From: an uncultured Phascolarctobacterium sp.
Lineage (GTDB): Bacteria; Bacillota; Negativicutes; Acidaminococcales; Acidaminococcaceae
Reading direction: 5' to 3'
DNA length: 64,000 bases
Assembly: GCA_947630795.1 (NCBI GenBank)
Contig: CANRJC010000006.1
Coordinates: 38,827 to 102,826, forward strand
How positions within the stretch are numbered: the first letter of the stretch is position 1; each line of letters opens with the position of its first letter. A model generated the notes under the pieces. That model ran no database searches. It was not told the DNA's origin and saw nothing but the letters and a program-made list of their open reading frames with translations. The translations under genes and the position numbers were made by a program. Positions 35,813 through 44,247 of the stretch are shown here, in pieces.

Positions 35813-36804
35813 AAGAGCTCCCGCTCTTGCTCGAAGAAATTTCGGACGGCGGCGAGATACTCTGCCCTCAGTGCGAGAAAATCTTCTCGGCTCTCCATAT
35901 TTTGAAAGCGGGCCCGATAAGCTGCTGCACGAGGTTGCCCCCGCAGATAGGCCGCCATGTGCCGCCGCATCTGGCTCACAGCCGTCTGCTCTCCCTTCGT
36001 CTCGATCAAAAGATCGAGATGCCGCGTCGCCATGAGCAAGCGCTCGTCTATCGTCGGCGGCAAAGGCACAGCCTCTCCCGTCAGCGCCGCTTTTATTTGG
36101 GCGAACAACCACGGATCTCCCTCCGCCGCTCTGCCCACCATCACACCGTCGCATTTGCTTTCTTTTAAAAGGCGGAGCCCCGCTTCCCAACTGTCCACGT
36201 CGCCGTTGCCGATGACGGGCACTTTCACCGCCGCTTTCACTTGAGCGATGATGCCCCAATCGGCCCGACCGGAATAAAATTGTTCGCGGGTGCGGCCGTG
36301 CACTGTGATGGCCGCCACTCCCGCCGCTTCGGCCAAGCGGGCGATCTCTGCGGCGTTGCGATTTTCTTCGTCCCAACCGCTGCGGATCTTCACCGTCACC
36401 GGTATCGACACGGCGCTCACCATGGCCGCCAAGATCTTATAAGCCAACTGCGGTTCTTTCATAAGCGCAGAACCTTCGCCGTTGGCCACCACCTTGTGGA
36501 CTGGGCAGCCCATGTTGAAGTCGATAAGGTCCGCTCCCGCCGCTTCGGCTATCTTTGCGGCCCGGGCCAAGTCTCCCGGGCTGCGGCCGAAGAGCTGCAG
36601 TGCGCAGGGCCGCTCTCCTTGTGAAATGGCCAGCATTTTTTCCGTCTTTTTATTTTTGTAGAGGAGTCCTTTGGCGCTGATCATTTCCGACACCGTAAGG
36701 GCACAACCTGCCTCTCGGCACAAAAGGCGAAAGGCTCCGTCGGTGACCCCGGCCATGGGAGCGAGGACGGCCCCCGGCTCCAATTTTATTTTACCTATGC
36801 GCAT
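35764..36804 (-). CDS. dusB: tRNA-dihydrouridine synthase
   Basis: FMN enzyme that reduces uridines in the tRNA D-loop. The 346 residues have a TIM barrel starting LAPMAGVTDGAFRLLCREAG, DFNMGCPVHKVV with the catalytic Cys, VTVKIRSGWDEENRN, ITVHGRTREQFYSG, PVIGNGDVDSWEAG and GVMVGRAAEGDPWLF for FMN phosphate binding. A C-terminal helical RNA-binding domain follows. The last 16 residues come from a repeat element, so the protein ends in a lineage-specific tail. It follows coaX and precedes the acyl-reductase module. Confidence 0.95.
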   Translation of the reverse strand: MRIGKIKLEPGAVLAPMAGVTDGAFRLLCREAGCALTVSEMISAKGLLYKNKKTEKMLAISQGERPCALQLFGRSPGDLARAAKIAEAAGADLIDFNMGCPVHKVVANGEGSALMKEPQLAYKILAAMVSAVSIPVTVKIRSGWDEENRNAAEIARLAEAAGVAAITVHGRTREQFYSGRADWGIIAQVKAAVKVPVIGNGDVDSWEAGLRLLKESKCDGVMVGRAAEGDPWLFAQIKAALTGEAVPLPPTIDERLLMATRHLDLLIETKGEQTAVSQMRRHMAAYLRGQPRAAAYRARFQNMESREDFLALRAEYLAAVRNFFEQERELFTKSIIDANVSSSEQT

Positions 36805-36840
36805 AACTGTCTCTCGTATCCGATAGATCCCAAAACTTGA

Positions 36841-36872
36841 AAAGGGGAGCCCTTTTGACGGGGACTCCCCTT
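36841..36872 (-). terminator. hairpin between coaX and dusB
   Basis: Minus strand AAGGGGAGTCCC pairs with GGGCTCCCCTT around CCGTCAAAA, then TTTTC. A strong stem with a short T-run; it may reduce read-through into dusB. Confidence 0.7.
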
Positions 36873-36883
36873 GTTCTTTATAT

Positions 36884-37660
36884 TTATTTGCTGTTCTTTT
36901 CGTAAAGCAAACGCAGCCCCTCCAAAGTCAGATTGGGCTCTACCGCATCGATGATGCTGCTGTTGGCGGCCATCATGCCGGAGAAGCCGCCGGTGGCGAT
37001 GACATAAGCCTTGCCCCCCAACTCCTTCTTCATCATATTGATGATCCCTTCCATTTGGCCGACCGCTCCGTACATCATACCGGCCTGCATGGAGGCCACC
37101 GTGTTGCGGCAAATAGCGGTGCGGGGGCAGAGGATCTCCACTCTCGGCAATTTGGCGCAACGCTGAGCCAAGGCATCGGCGCTGATGCCGATGCCGGGGG
37201 CGATGGCGCCGCCTAAGTAATCGCCGTTGGGAAGAAGAGCGCAGAAAGTGTTGGCGGTGCCGAAATCCAAAATGATCATGGGCAGCCCTAAGTGACTGTA
37301 CTTATGCAATGCCGCCACCGCATTGACGATGCGGTCAGCACCCACTTCACGGGGGTTGTCGTAACAAATGGAGATGCCGCTCTTCATACCGGGGCCCACC
37401 ACTAAGGGCCGCACTTTGAAATAGCGCTCGCACATGTGGCAAAGAGGCACCAAAACGGGGGGCACCACGCTGGAGATGATGATGCCGTTGATCTTATTCA
37501 CCGGCACTTCGCCGTAACTGAACATGCTCCGCACCATAATGCCATATTCATCTGCCGTCTTGCTCCTGTCGGTGGAAAAGCGCCAATTGGTCACCAACTC
37601 TTTGCCGTCGAATACGCCGGCCACGATATTGCTGTTGCCTACATCGATCACTAATAACAT
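36884..37660 (-). CDS. coaX: type III pantothenate kinase
   Basis: First step of coenzyme A synthesis, by the CoaX type that needs a monovalent cation and is not feedback inhibited by CoA. The 258 residues open MLLVIDVGNSNIVAGVFDG, the ASKHA phosphate-1 motif. Later come GADRIVNAVAALHKY, ILDFGTANTFCAL and ATGGFSGMMAANSSIIDA. GGGAGGATGAAGCA fixes the start, so the extra upstream codons are dropped. With coaE it gives two CoA-pathway genes in the window. Its place after birA is usual in Firmicutes. Confidence 0.95.
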   Translation of the reverse strand: MLLVIDVGNSNIVAGVFDGKELVTNWRFSTDRSKTADEYGIMVRSMFSYGEVPVNKINGIIISSVVPPVLVPLCHMCERYFKVRPLVVGPGMKSGISICYDNPREVGADRIVNAVAALHKYSHLGLPMIILDFGTANTFCALLPNGDYLGGAIAPGIGISADALAQRCAKLPRVEILCPRTAICRNTVASMQAGMMYGAVGQMEGIINMMKKELGGKAYVIATGGFSGMMAANSSIIDAVEPNLTLEGLRLLYEKNSK

Positions 37661-37793
37661 TGCTTCATCCTCCCGGAAGATCCATCGTCTCAAAAGTCGG
37701 AGAAATTTTTCTCTTTTATTTTTTTATCAAAACGATCCTCGCCGCTCGTTGAAATTTTTTCGCAAGCTCGCCTCTGACGGCCGCTCAAGTTTT

Positions 37794-38789
37794 TCAACTG
37801 TATGCTTCGGGCCGGGCTGCGGGCCGGATGGACACATCCCCCGCCACGACTTTTTCCACTTGACCGTCGGCCTTGCGCACCAGCAGCAGCCCTTCGGCGT
37901 CGATATCCAAAGCGGTACCGAAATAAGTGCTGTCCGGAGCGATCACTTTCACCTGCTGCCCCAACGTGCAGGAATATTTCCGCCACTCATCCAAGATGGG
38001 AGCGAATCCTTCCCATGTGGCCGTTTCGTAAAGCTCTTCCATGTTGCCCAATATTTTGGCCAAAAGCTCCGCCCGCGTGAAAGGCTCTTGAGCCGCTTCA
38101 TGCAAGGAAACGGCCAAAGGCCGCAGTTCTTCCGGATAATCTTCCGGCTGCACCGTGGTGTTGATGCCGATGCCGATCACCACATAATTGATGTGGCCGA
38201 ACTCGGCGTTCATCTCGGTGAGTATGCCCACCAATTTGCGTCCTTTGAGGAGGATATCATTTGGCCATTTTATTTTTGCGTCCACGCCTTTAACGGAGTT
38301 CACCGCTTTCGCTACCGCCACTGCCGCCAACAAAGTGCACTTGGCAGCCTCTTGCGGCAGAAAAGGCGGTTTCAAAACCACGCTGAACCAAATTCCCTTT
38401 CCGTAAGGCGAGAGCCAGCCCCGCCGCAGCCGGCCCTTGCCGGCTCCCTGCTCTTCGGCCACCACAACCAAGCCGTCGGGACAGCCCTCGTTGGCCAGCC
38501 TCTTGGCCACGTTGTTGCTGGAATCCACTTTTTCTTCGTAATATATTTTGCGGCCCAGCCACTTGGTCTTTAAGTGAGCTGCGATCTCCTGAGGATAGAG
38601 TTTATCCGGCACGTCCAAAAGGAGATACCCCTTTTTCGGCAGCGAGCGGATAGCGTAACCTTCCGTTTTCAAGATCTGTACATGCTTCCACACCGCAGTG
38701 CGAGAAATGTTCAGCTGTCGCGAGATCTCCTCTCCCGAAAGAGGCTCCCCTCTATGCTGCCGCAACAATTGCAAAATGCGCTGACGCAT
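37794..38789 (-). CDS. birA: bifunctional biotin operon repressor / biotin-protein ligase
   Basis: Attaches biotin to carboxylase subunits and represses biotin genes. The 331 residues have an N-terminal winged helix (LSGEEISRQLNISRTAVWKHV), a catalytic domain with VDSSNNVAKRLA, the biotinyl-AMP loop GAGKGRLRRGWLSPYG, KIKWPNDILLKGRKLVGILTE, and a C-terminal SH3-like cap (LGQQVKVIAPDSTYFG). The DNA-binding domain makes it the regulator form. It lies between ftsH and coaX. Confidence 0.95.
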   Translation of the reverse strand: MRQRILQLLRQHRGEPLSGEEISRQLNISRTAVWKHVQILKTEGYAIRSLPKKGYLLLDVPDKLYPQEIAAHLKTKWLGRKIYYEEKVDSSNNVAKRLANEGCPDGLVVVAEEQGAGKGRLRRGWLSPYGKGIWFSVVLKPPFLPQEAAKCTLLAAVAVAKAVNSVKGVDAKIKWPNDILLKGRKLVGILTEMNAEFGHINYVVIGIGINTTVQPEDYPEELRPLAVSLHEAAQEPFTRAELLAKILGNMEELYETATWEGFAPILDEWRKYSCTLGQQVKVIAPDSTYFGTALDIDAEGLLLVRKADGQVEKVVAGDVSIRPAARPEAYS

Positions 38790-38919
38790 GGCTCTCCCTC
38801 CTCGTTGCGCAACAGACGGTCGCGAAGAACTGCCATGAGTTCGTCCGCGACTGCTCTTACTGCTTAAGTATAATACAGCGGCCGCTTTTTGTAAACCTTA
38901 AAGCCTTCATAAGATGACT

Positions 38920-38945
38920 AAAGGCGGCAGCCGTGAGCTGCCGCC
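38920..38945 (-). terminator. terminator of ftsH
   Basis: GGCGGCAG/CTGCCGCC stem with a seven-base loop, 25 bases after the ftsH stop. On the minus strand only TTTAG follows, so it is weaker than it would be on the plus strand, where TTTTT follows. Confidence 0.6.
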
Positions 38946-38970
38946 TTTTTGCGTCGCAAAAAATATTTTT

Positions 38971-40923
38971 TCAGTTTTCTCCATCGGGAGCGGTCGCCGC
39001 CGTCTCCCCGGCCGCCGGGCTCGGGGCTGGCGTTTCTGCCTCTTCGCTCTCTGCTAAGGGTTCGCCCGTTTTTTCTTCCGGCTCTTTTGCTTCATCAGCG
39101 GCTGCGGCGGCCTTTTCCTCCGGGCTCAGCAGGCGGCCGTATTTGAACAACTCTTCGATCTGCTCTCGCTCCAGCGTTTCGTAACGCATCAGGGCTTCGG
39201 CGATCAGATGCAGCTTATCGAGATTGGCGCTGAGAAGTTTTTCCGTATCCAGATAGGCTGCTTCTATGAAAGACCGCACTTCTTTGTCGATCTCTGCAGC
39301 CACTTCTTCGGAGTATTCTTTTTCCCGTGCGATGTCGCGTCCCAAAAAGACCTGATGCTCGTGGTTGCCGAAAGTAACGGGCCCGATATTCTCGCTCATG
39401 CCGTATTCGCAGATCATGCTGCGGGCCAATTGAGTGGCTCGCTGCAGATCGTTGGAAGCGCCGCTGGAAATTTCTTTCAACACGAGAGCTTCTGCCACTC
39501 TCCCTCCCAGCAACACTTTCAATTCATCCAACATCTCGCTGCGAGTGGCGTAATATTTGTCTTCCGCAGGCAGGCTGAGGGTGTAGCCTCCGGCTCTGCC
39601 TCTGGGTATGATGGTAACTTTGTGGACCGGATCGGTGTGCTCCAAAAGCATGCCCATCACCGTGTGGCCGCCTTCATGATAAGCAGTGAGGCGTTTTTCT
39701 TTTTCGCTGATCACTCGGCTCTTGCGCTCCGGCCCCATGATCACCCGCTCCGCCGCTTCCTGCATCTGGCTCATGCCGATGGCTTTTTTGTCCAAGCGGG
39801 CAGTGAGCAAGGCTGCTTCATTCACCAAATTGCTGAGATCGGCACCGGTGAAGCCTGGAGTGCGCTGAGCGATGACGGCCAAGTCAACGTCGGCAGCCAA
39901 AGGTTTGCCTTGTACGTGTACCTGCAGGATGGCTTCTCTGCCTTTGATGTCGGGCCTATCCACCACGATCTGCCGATCGAAGCGTCCCGGGCGCAGCAGG
40001 GCCGGGTCTAAAATGTCGGGCCTATTGGTAGCGGCGATCATGATGATGCCTTCGTTGGCGCCGAAGCCGTCCATTTCCACCAAAAGTTGATTCAAAGTTT
40101 GTTCTCTTTCATCGTGCCCGCCTCCGAGGCCTGCTCCTCTCTGGCGGCCTACGGCATCTATCTCGTCGATGAAGACGATGCAAGGAGCGTTTTTCTTGGC
40201 ATTTTCGAAAAGATCTCTCACCCTCGAAGCGCCTACGCCCACGAACATCTCCACGAAATCGGAACCGGAAATGCTGAAGAAAGGCACACCGGCCTCTCCC
40301 GCCACCGCTTTGGCCAGCAGGGTCTTGCCGGTGCCGGGAGGACCGAAGAGCAACACGCCCTTAGGTATCTTGGCCCCGATGTCGTTATATTTCTGCGGGT
40401 GCTTGAGGAACTCTACCACTTCTACCAGTTCCTGCTTGGCCTCGTCGGCCCCGGCCACGTCCTTAAAGGTGACGCGAACTTTATCGTCGTCGTAGCGGCG
40501 GGCTCGGCTCTTGCCGAACTGAAAAACTTTGCCTCCCCCCGCTCCGGAATTGTTCATCATCATGAACCAAATGGCCACGATGACCAACATGGGCAGCAGA
40601 CTGGTGAGCAAATTCATCCACCAAGGCTGCTGAGGAGGCAACTCCGCCTTGATATCCACTTTCTTTTCTTCCAGCACTTTGACGATATCGGTGCCGGTGG
40701 GAGTGACGGTGGTGAATTCTTTGCCGTCCTTCAACTTACCTTTGATGGTATTTTCAACGATGGTGACGCCCTGCACCTGCTCCGTTTGCACATAGCGAAG
40801 GAAGTCGGTGTAAGTAAGTTCTTCCTTCTTCGTTTCCCCGGTCTCGGAGAAGCGGTCGAACATCATGATCAACGATACTATGATCAGCAGATACAGCAAT
40901 ACATTGCGCAAAAATCTATTCAA
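38971..40923 (-). CDS. ftsH: ATP-dependent zinc metalloprotease FtsH
   Basis: Membrane-bound AAA+ protease for membrane-protein quality control. The 650 residues have two membrane helices (about 6-23 and 103-123) flanking a small outer domain. The AAA domain has Walker A GPPGTGKT at 194-201, Walker [10 protein letters not shown] and the pore motif around [18 protein letters not shown]. The zinc site HEGGH is at 416-420, with a Gly where Ala is common. The tail is Ala/Glu/Pro-rich. It has its own promoter downstream of hpt. Confidence 0.97.
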   Translation of the reverse strand: MNRFLRNVLLYLLIIVSLIMMFDRFSETGETKKEELTYTDFLRYVQTEQVQGVTIVENTIKGKLKDGKEFTTVTPTGTDIVKVLEEKKVDIKAELPPQQPWWMNLLTSLLPMLVIVAIWFMMMNNSGAGGGKVFQFGKSRARRYDDDKVRVTFKDVAGADEAKQELVEVVEFLKHPQKYNDIGAKIPKGVLLFGPPGTGKTLLAKAVAGEAGVPFFSISGSDFVEMFVGVGASRVRDLFENAKKNAPCIVFIDEIDAVGRQRGAGLGGGHDEREQTLNQLLVEMDGFGANEGIIMIAATNRPDILDPALLRPGRFDRQIVVDRPDIKGREAILQVHVQGKPLAADVDLAVIAQRTPGFTGADLSNLVNEAALLTARLDKKAIGMSQMQEAAERVIMGPERKSRVISEKEKRLTAYHEGGHTVMGMLLEHTDPVHKVTIIPRGRAGGYTLSLPAEDKYYATRSEMLDELKVLLGGRVAEALVLKEISSGASNDLQRATQLARSMICEYGMSENIGPVTFGNHEHQVFLGRDIAREKEYSEEVAAEIDKEVRSFIEAAYLDTEKLLSANLDKLHLIAEALMRYETLEREQIEELFKYGRLLSPEEKAAAAADEAKEPEEKTGEPLAESEEAETPAPSPAAGETAATAPDGEN

Positions 40924-40970
40924 ACAGCCGTCCCCCTTCTCTGCTGCTATTCTTCGTAAAGACAGCTAAT

Positions 40971-40999
40971 ATTATAGTATAATCAACATCAACAAGCAA
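40971..40999 (-). promoter_or_regulatory. promoter of ftsH
   Basis: Minus strand TTGCTT, 17-base spacer, TATAAT, about 48 bases before the ftsH ATG and immediately after the hpt stop. Confidence 0.7.
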
Positions 41000-41007
41000 G
41001 GCTTTTA

Positions 41008-41550
41008 TCAGGCCCGGCCGTAAACGGAAGGCTTCAGGATGCCGATGTACGGCAGGTTCCGATAGTCGCCTGCGTAGTCCAGACCGTAGCCCACCAAAAA
41101 TTCATCGGGCACGGAAAAACCAACGTAATCGCACTTGAAATCGTTTTGCCTCCGCTCCCCTTTGTCGCAAAGAGCTACTGTGCGGATAGAAGAAGGTTTT
41201 TGCGTTTTCAGCATTTGTGTGATGGCAGCGAAGGTGAGGCCGCTGTCGATGATATCATCGACCAACAGCACATCTTTGCCCCGAATATTTTCGCTGAGAT
41301 CCAATTTTACTTTTACGTTGCCGCTGGTAGTGGCACTGTTGCCGTAAGAAGAAGCCACCATGAAATCCATGCGCAACGGGAGATCGATGGCCCGGGAGAG
41401 ATCCACTGCGAACCAAGCCGCTCCCTTCAAGAGCGCTACCATCACCGGTTCCTTGCCGGCGTAATCTTTGCTTATCTGCTCCCCCAATTCCTTCACTCGG
41501 GCGGCGATCGCTTCTTCGGTAACCAAAATAGCTTTTACATCTTCGTGCAT
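41008..41550 (-). CDS. hpt: hypoxanthine phosphoribosyltransferase
   Basis: Purine salvage: makes IMP or GMP from hypoxanthine or guanine and PRPP. The 180 residues contain MVALLKGAAWFAVDLSRAI, the flexible loop SSYGNSATTSG, the PRPP-binding motif DVLLVDDIIDSGLTF, and the base-binding CDYVGFSVPDEFLVGYGLDY. Normal length. Its start overlaps the 3' end of tilS by 16 bases; tilS-hpt-ftsH is the conserved Firmicutes order. Confidence 0.96.
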   Translation of the reverse strand: MHEDVKAILVTEEAIAARVKELGEQISKDYAGKEPVMVALLKGAAWFAVDLSRAIDLPLRMDFMVASSYGNSATTSGNVKVKLDLSENIRGKDVLLVDDIIDSGLTFAAITQMLKTQKPSSIRTVALCDKGERRQNDFKCDYVGFSVPDEFLVGYGLDYAGDYRNLPYIGILKPSVYGRA

Positions 41551-42596
41551 GGTGCATCCTCCTCCGGTTGAACTTGTGATCTTATTTTATCACTTGCAGT
41601 CTGATAGCCGTGCTTTTTTTCTTCTTCGCGATAAAAATACAAACGCTTTCCTTTTTTGTAAGCGCTCACTCTGTCGGGCAGATCGACTCTGCTGCCGCCC
41701 TGTTTTTTCAAAAGTTCCAGCAAAGCCTGACTGTGTTTATAACCCAGCTCGCCGCTGCCGGCGGCCAAGGCCGCTTTACGCAACAACCGTTTGGCGATGG
41801 CTGCGGGCAAAGCCGCCAGTTCCGTTATCGGCAGGCTCACGCCTTCAGCTTCCCATTGCGCCAAAATATCGTACTGTTCTCGGGCCTGTGCCCTCAAACA
41901 TTCATCGTCTTCCCGCAAAAGCTGTGCCGTTTGCCATAAAAGTTCCCGCACTCCGGGGTTGTAGTGTTCTTCTAAATAGGGCAGCAGTTGGGCTCTCACC
42001 CGATTGCGCCAAAAACGCAGATCTTCGTTGCTGTCGTCATGACAATATTCTAATTTTTTTGCGGCGCAATATGCTTCCAGTTCGCTGCGCCTCAGTTTTA
42101 AAAAAGGTCGCAGCACTTTGCCCCGGACTGCAGCTATCCCGCTGAGGCCGGCACTGCCCCCGCCGCGCAAAAGTTTGAGCAGCACCGTTTCCGCTTGATC
42201 ATCGGCCTGATGAGCTGTCACTATAAAATCACAGCCCTCTGCCTCCGCTTCCTGCGCCAAAATTTCATAACGCAGTTTGCGCGCCGCACCCTCCAAAGAA
42301 AGGTGTGGGTGCTTGTTCAAATAGTCCGGTACGCTCACATGACGGCAGCTAAAGGGCAGCCCCTTGCGGGCGCAAAAAGCTTCCACCGAAGTTGCATCTG
42401 CCAAGGCCGCAGTTCCTCTGATGCCGTGTTCCACATGACACACTCGCACTAGGAAACGACCTCGGCGGCTCCAATAGGCGCAACCGTCAGCCAAAGCCAG
42501 AGAATCGCAGCCTCCGCTCACTGCCAGCAGCAACCTGCTTCCTTCCGGCAGGCCCTGCCGCAGAGCCAATAATATTTTTTTCTCTGCCTTTTTCAT
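41535..42596 (-). CDS. tilS: tRNA(Ile)-lysidine synthase
   Basis: Modifies C34 of the CAU-anticodon tRNA-Ile to lysidine so that it reads AUA. The 353 residues start MKKAEKKIL after GAGGAAGCA; upstream in-frame codons lack a site. LLLAVSGGCDSLALAD is the PP-loop. CHVEHGIRG, SLEGAARKLRYEIL, TAHQADDQAETVLLKLLRGGG and DDSNEDLRFWRNRVR are family signatures. The C-terminal part is short compared with long TilS forms. Overlaps hpt. Confidence 0.94.
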   Translation of the reverse strand: MKKAEKKILLALRQGLPEGSRLLLAVSGGCDSLALADGCAYWSRRGRFLVRVCHVEHGIRGTAALADATSVEAFCARKGLPFSCRHVSVPDYLNKHPHLSLEGAARKLRYEILAQEAEAEGCDFIVTAHQADDQAETVLLKLLRGGGSAGLSGIAAVRGKVLRPFLKLRRSELEAYCAAKKLEYCHDDSNEDLRFWRNRVRAQLLPYLEEHYNPGVRELLWQTAQLLREDDECLRAQAREQYDILAQWEAEGVSLPITELAALPAAIAKRLLRKAALAAGSGELGYKHSQALLELLKKQGGSRVDLPDRVSAYKKGKRLYFYREEEKKHGYQTASDKIRSQVQPEEDAPCTKM

Positions 42597-42669
42597 TGCT
42601 TCCTCATGAGCAGTTCTGAGTAAAAAGGAGCACCCTGCCCGAGTGCTCCTCACTTATTTTTGTCTGCGC

Positions 42670-43113
42670 CTAGCGATCTCTTCTGGCGCCTCTGCCGCCT
42701 CGCTTCGATTCCGTATTGCGACGCAGATCCAACATCCTATCATCACTGTCCTTTAAAAAACGGGACAATTTATCTTCAAAAGACAGTGGCCCCGTTCCTC
42801 TGCCTCCCTGACGCGGCCCGGCCGCCCTGCCCCGCTCTCTTTCCGGTCGCGGCGGACGCATTGCGGGAGGAGCGGTAGGAACTTCCGCCTGTTTGATAGA
42901 CAACCCAATCTTTCCCCTTTGGTCTACGGACACCACCTTTACCTTCACCTTTTGGTGTTCCTGTAAAAAATCGTGGACGTCCCGAACATAGACGCTGCTG
43001 ACTTCGGAAATGTGGACGAGGCCCACCTTGTTATCGGGCAACTGCACGAAGGCGCCGAAGCCGGTGATGCTCGTAACTTCTCCTTCTACGATGCTGCCTA
43101 TTTCCAGGGCCAT
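42670..43113 (-). CDS. S1-domain RNA-binding protein (YabR-like)
   Basis: A 147-residue protein with one S1/OB-fold domain in its first 75 residues (GSIVEGEVTSITGFGAFVQL, VGLVHISEVS, VKVKVVSVDQRGKIGLSIKQ). A basic Arg/Gly/Pro-rich tail follows. YabR-type proteins follow divIC in Bacillus and bind RNA or ribosomes; the exact role is not settled. It has its own promoter and is followed by tilS about 70 bases later. Confidence 0.88.
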   Translation of the reverse strand: MALEIGSIVEGEVTSITGFGAFVQLPDNKVGLVHISEVSSVYVRDVHDFLQEHQKVKVKVVSVDQRGKIGLSIKQAEVPTAPPAMRPPRPERERGRAAGPRQGGRGTGPLSFEDKLSRFLKDSDDRMLDLRRNTESKRGGRGARRDR

Positions 43114-43153
43114 AAAGGCGCGACCCCCTTATAAAATATCTCTGAATGCTAAC

Positions 43154-43183
43154 ATTATAACCTTAGTGCGGAAGTTTAGTCAA
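43154..43183 (-). promoter_or_regulatory. promoter of the S1-domain gene
   Basis: Minus strand TTGACT, 18-base spacer, TATAAT, about 40 bases before the ATG. Confidence 0.78.
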
Positions 43184-43232
43184 CTATTCTTCAAAATTTT
43201 TTAACCTAGATGCAAAGATAAAAGCGGCAACC

Positions 43233-43532
43233 TCACGGCTTGGCCTTTTCCTTTTCCACCACGAAGATAGGCACCTCGTCTTTGCCCACCATATTGTATT
43301 CTTCCCGGGCCACCTTTTCTATATAGCGAGGATCATGGAGGTCGGCCTTCTCCTTTTCCAAAGCCTGCTGTTTGCTCTTCAGTTCTTCTACCCTTTCGCG
43401 GGTAGCCGCCTGTTCCTTTTTGATCTGATAAAGTTGATAACCCTGCCGACCCACCGCCGCCAAACAGCAGATGACGGCCAAATAGAGGAGCAGCCTCAAC
43501 TTGCTGATCTTTTTGCGTTGCCTTCGGCCCAT
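43233..43532 (-). CDS. divIC: septum formation initiator DivIC/FtsB
   Basis: Small bitopic division protein, 99 residues. It has a basic cytoplasmic start (MGRRQRKKISK), one membrane helix (about 12-30), then a coiled coil (about 35-68, rich in Lys, Glu and Gln) and the conserved DPRYIEKVAREEYNMVG end. It joins DivIB/FtsQ and FtsL in the divisome. Its place between hup and the S1 gene matches the Firmicutes order. A terminator-like hairpin lies directly before its ribosome-binding site. Confidence 0.93.
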   Translation of the reverse strand: MGRRQRKKISKLRLLLYLAVICCLAAVGRQGYQLYQIKKEQAATRERVEELKSKQQALEKEKADLHDPRYIEKVAREEYNMVGKDEVPIFVVEKEKAKP

Positions 43533-43554
43533 AGCTCCTCCGGATCCCTCTTCC

Positions 43555-43586
43555 TAAAAATAATGCCCGACTCAAACAGTCGGACA
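43555..43586 (-). terminator. terminator or attenuator upstream of divIC
   Basis: Minus strand TGTCCGACT pairs with AGTCGGGCA around GTTTG, followed by TTATTTTT. It ends about 20 bases before the divIC start, so read-through would be needed for expression from the hup side. Confidence 0.75.
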
Positions 43587-43745
43587 TTCCCCTGCTCCCC
43601 GAAAAAGTTCTCTGTTGCAACCGCCATGCGGTGCACTGCAAACTTGAGGCCTGTTATAATACCCGCACCCCGGTCTCGCCTTTACTTGGAAAGCCGGGGC
43701 ACAGGAATAACTGACAGACTGAGCGACTGTTCAGCGGGTCAAGTT

Positions 43746-44054
43746 TTATTTCTTTTTGCCTTTCTTAGCGGGTTTCTTGACATTCAGCAACTCTTTAAAG
43801 CCCTTGCCTGCTTTGAAGGTGGGAATTACGGCGGCCGGGATATCGATCACCACGCCGGGCTTACGGGGATTGCGGCCCTTTCTGGCTTGACGTTTTCTGC
43901 CTTCAAAGGTACCGAAGCCGATAATCTGCACTTTATTGCCGGCAGCCACGCTCTCTTTGATAGCCTGTACTGTGGCGCAAACGGCCTTCTCAGCATCTTT
44001 TTTGGTCATACCGCATTTGTCTGCTACGGCAGCAACCAATTCTGTCCTATTCAT
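43746..44054 (-). CDS. hup: DNA-binding protein HU
   Basis: Nucleoid protein that bends DNA as a dimer. The 102 residues begin MNRTELVAAVADKCGMTKKDAE. KVQIIGFGTFEGRKRQARKGRNP contains the beta-arm entry, and VIDIPAAVIPTFKAGKGFKELL the arm and end. A Lys-rich tail of about 10 residues extends past the usual length of about 90. It has its own promoter with a leader of about 100 bases containing hairpins. Confidence 0.96.
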   Translation of the reverse strand: MNRTELVAAVADKCGMTKKDAEKAVCATVQAIKESVAAGNKVQIIGFGTFEGRKRQARKGRNPRKPGVVIDIPAAVIPTFKAGKGFKELLNVKKPAKKGKKK

Positions 44055-44153
44055 TTCAATTCCTCCTTCTTAGTTGAACTGGCGATGGTGCTATCGCACA
44101 CCATAAGCCCGCAAGACGACTTGCGAGCCAATAGTACACGATACACAGCGTTC

Positions 44154-44182
44154 ATTCTACACTATACAAGGTGAATATGCAA
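44154..44182 (-). promoter_or_regulatory. promoter of hup with structured leader
   Basis: Minus strand TTGCAT, 17-base spacer, TAGAAT. The leader holds CGCAAG/CTTGCG and ATGGTG/CACCAT hairpins before the AAGGAGGAAT site, which may affect translation. Confidence 0.7.
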
Positions 44183-44247
44183 GACATATTTTTCTTCACC
44201 GGTTTGCCGGAGAAAAACGCAAAGAATTTTACAATACCATAAATTTT

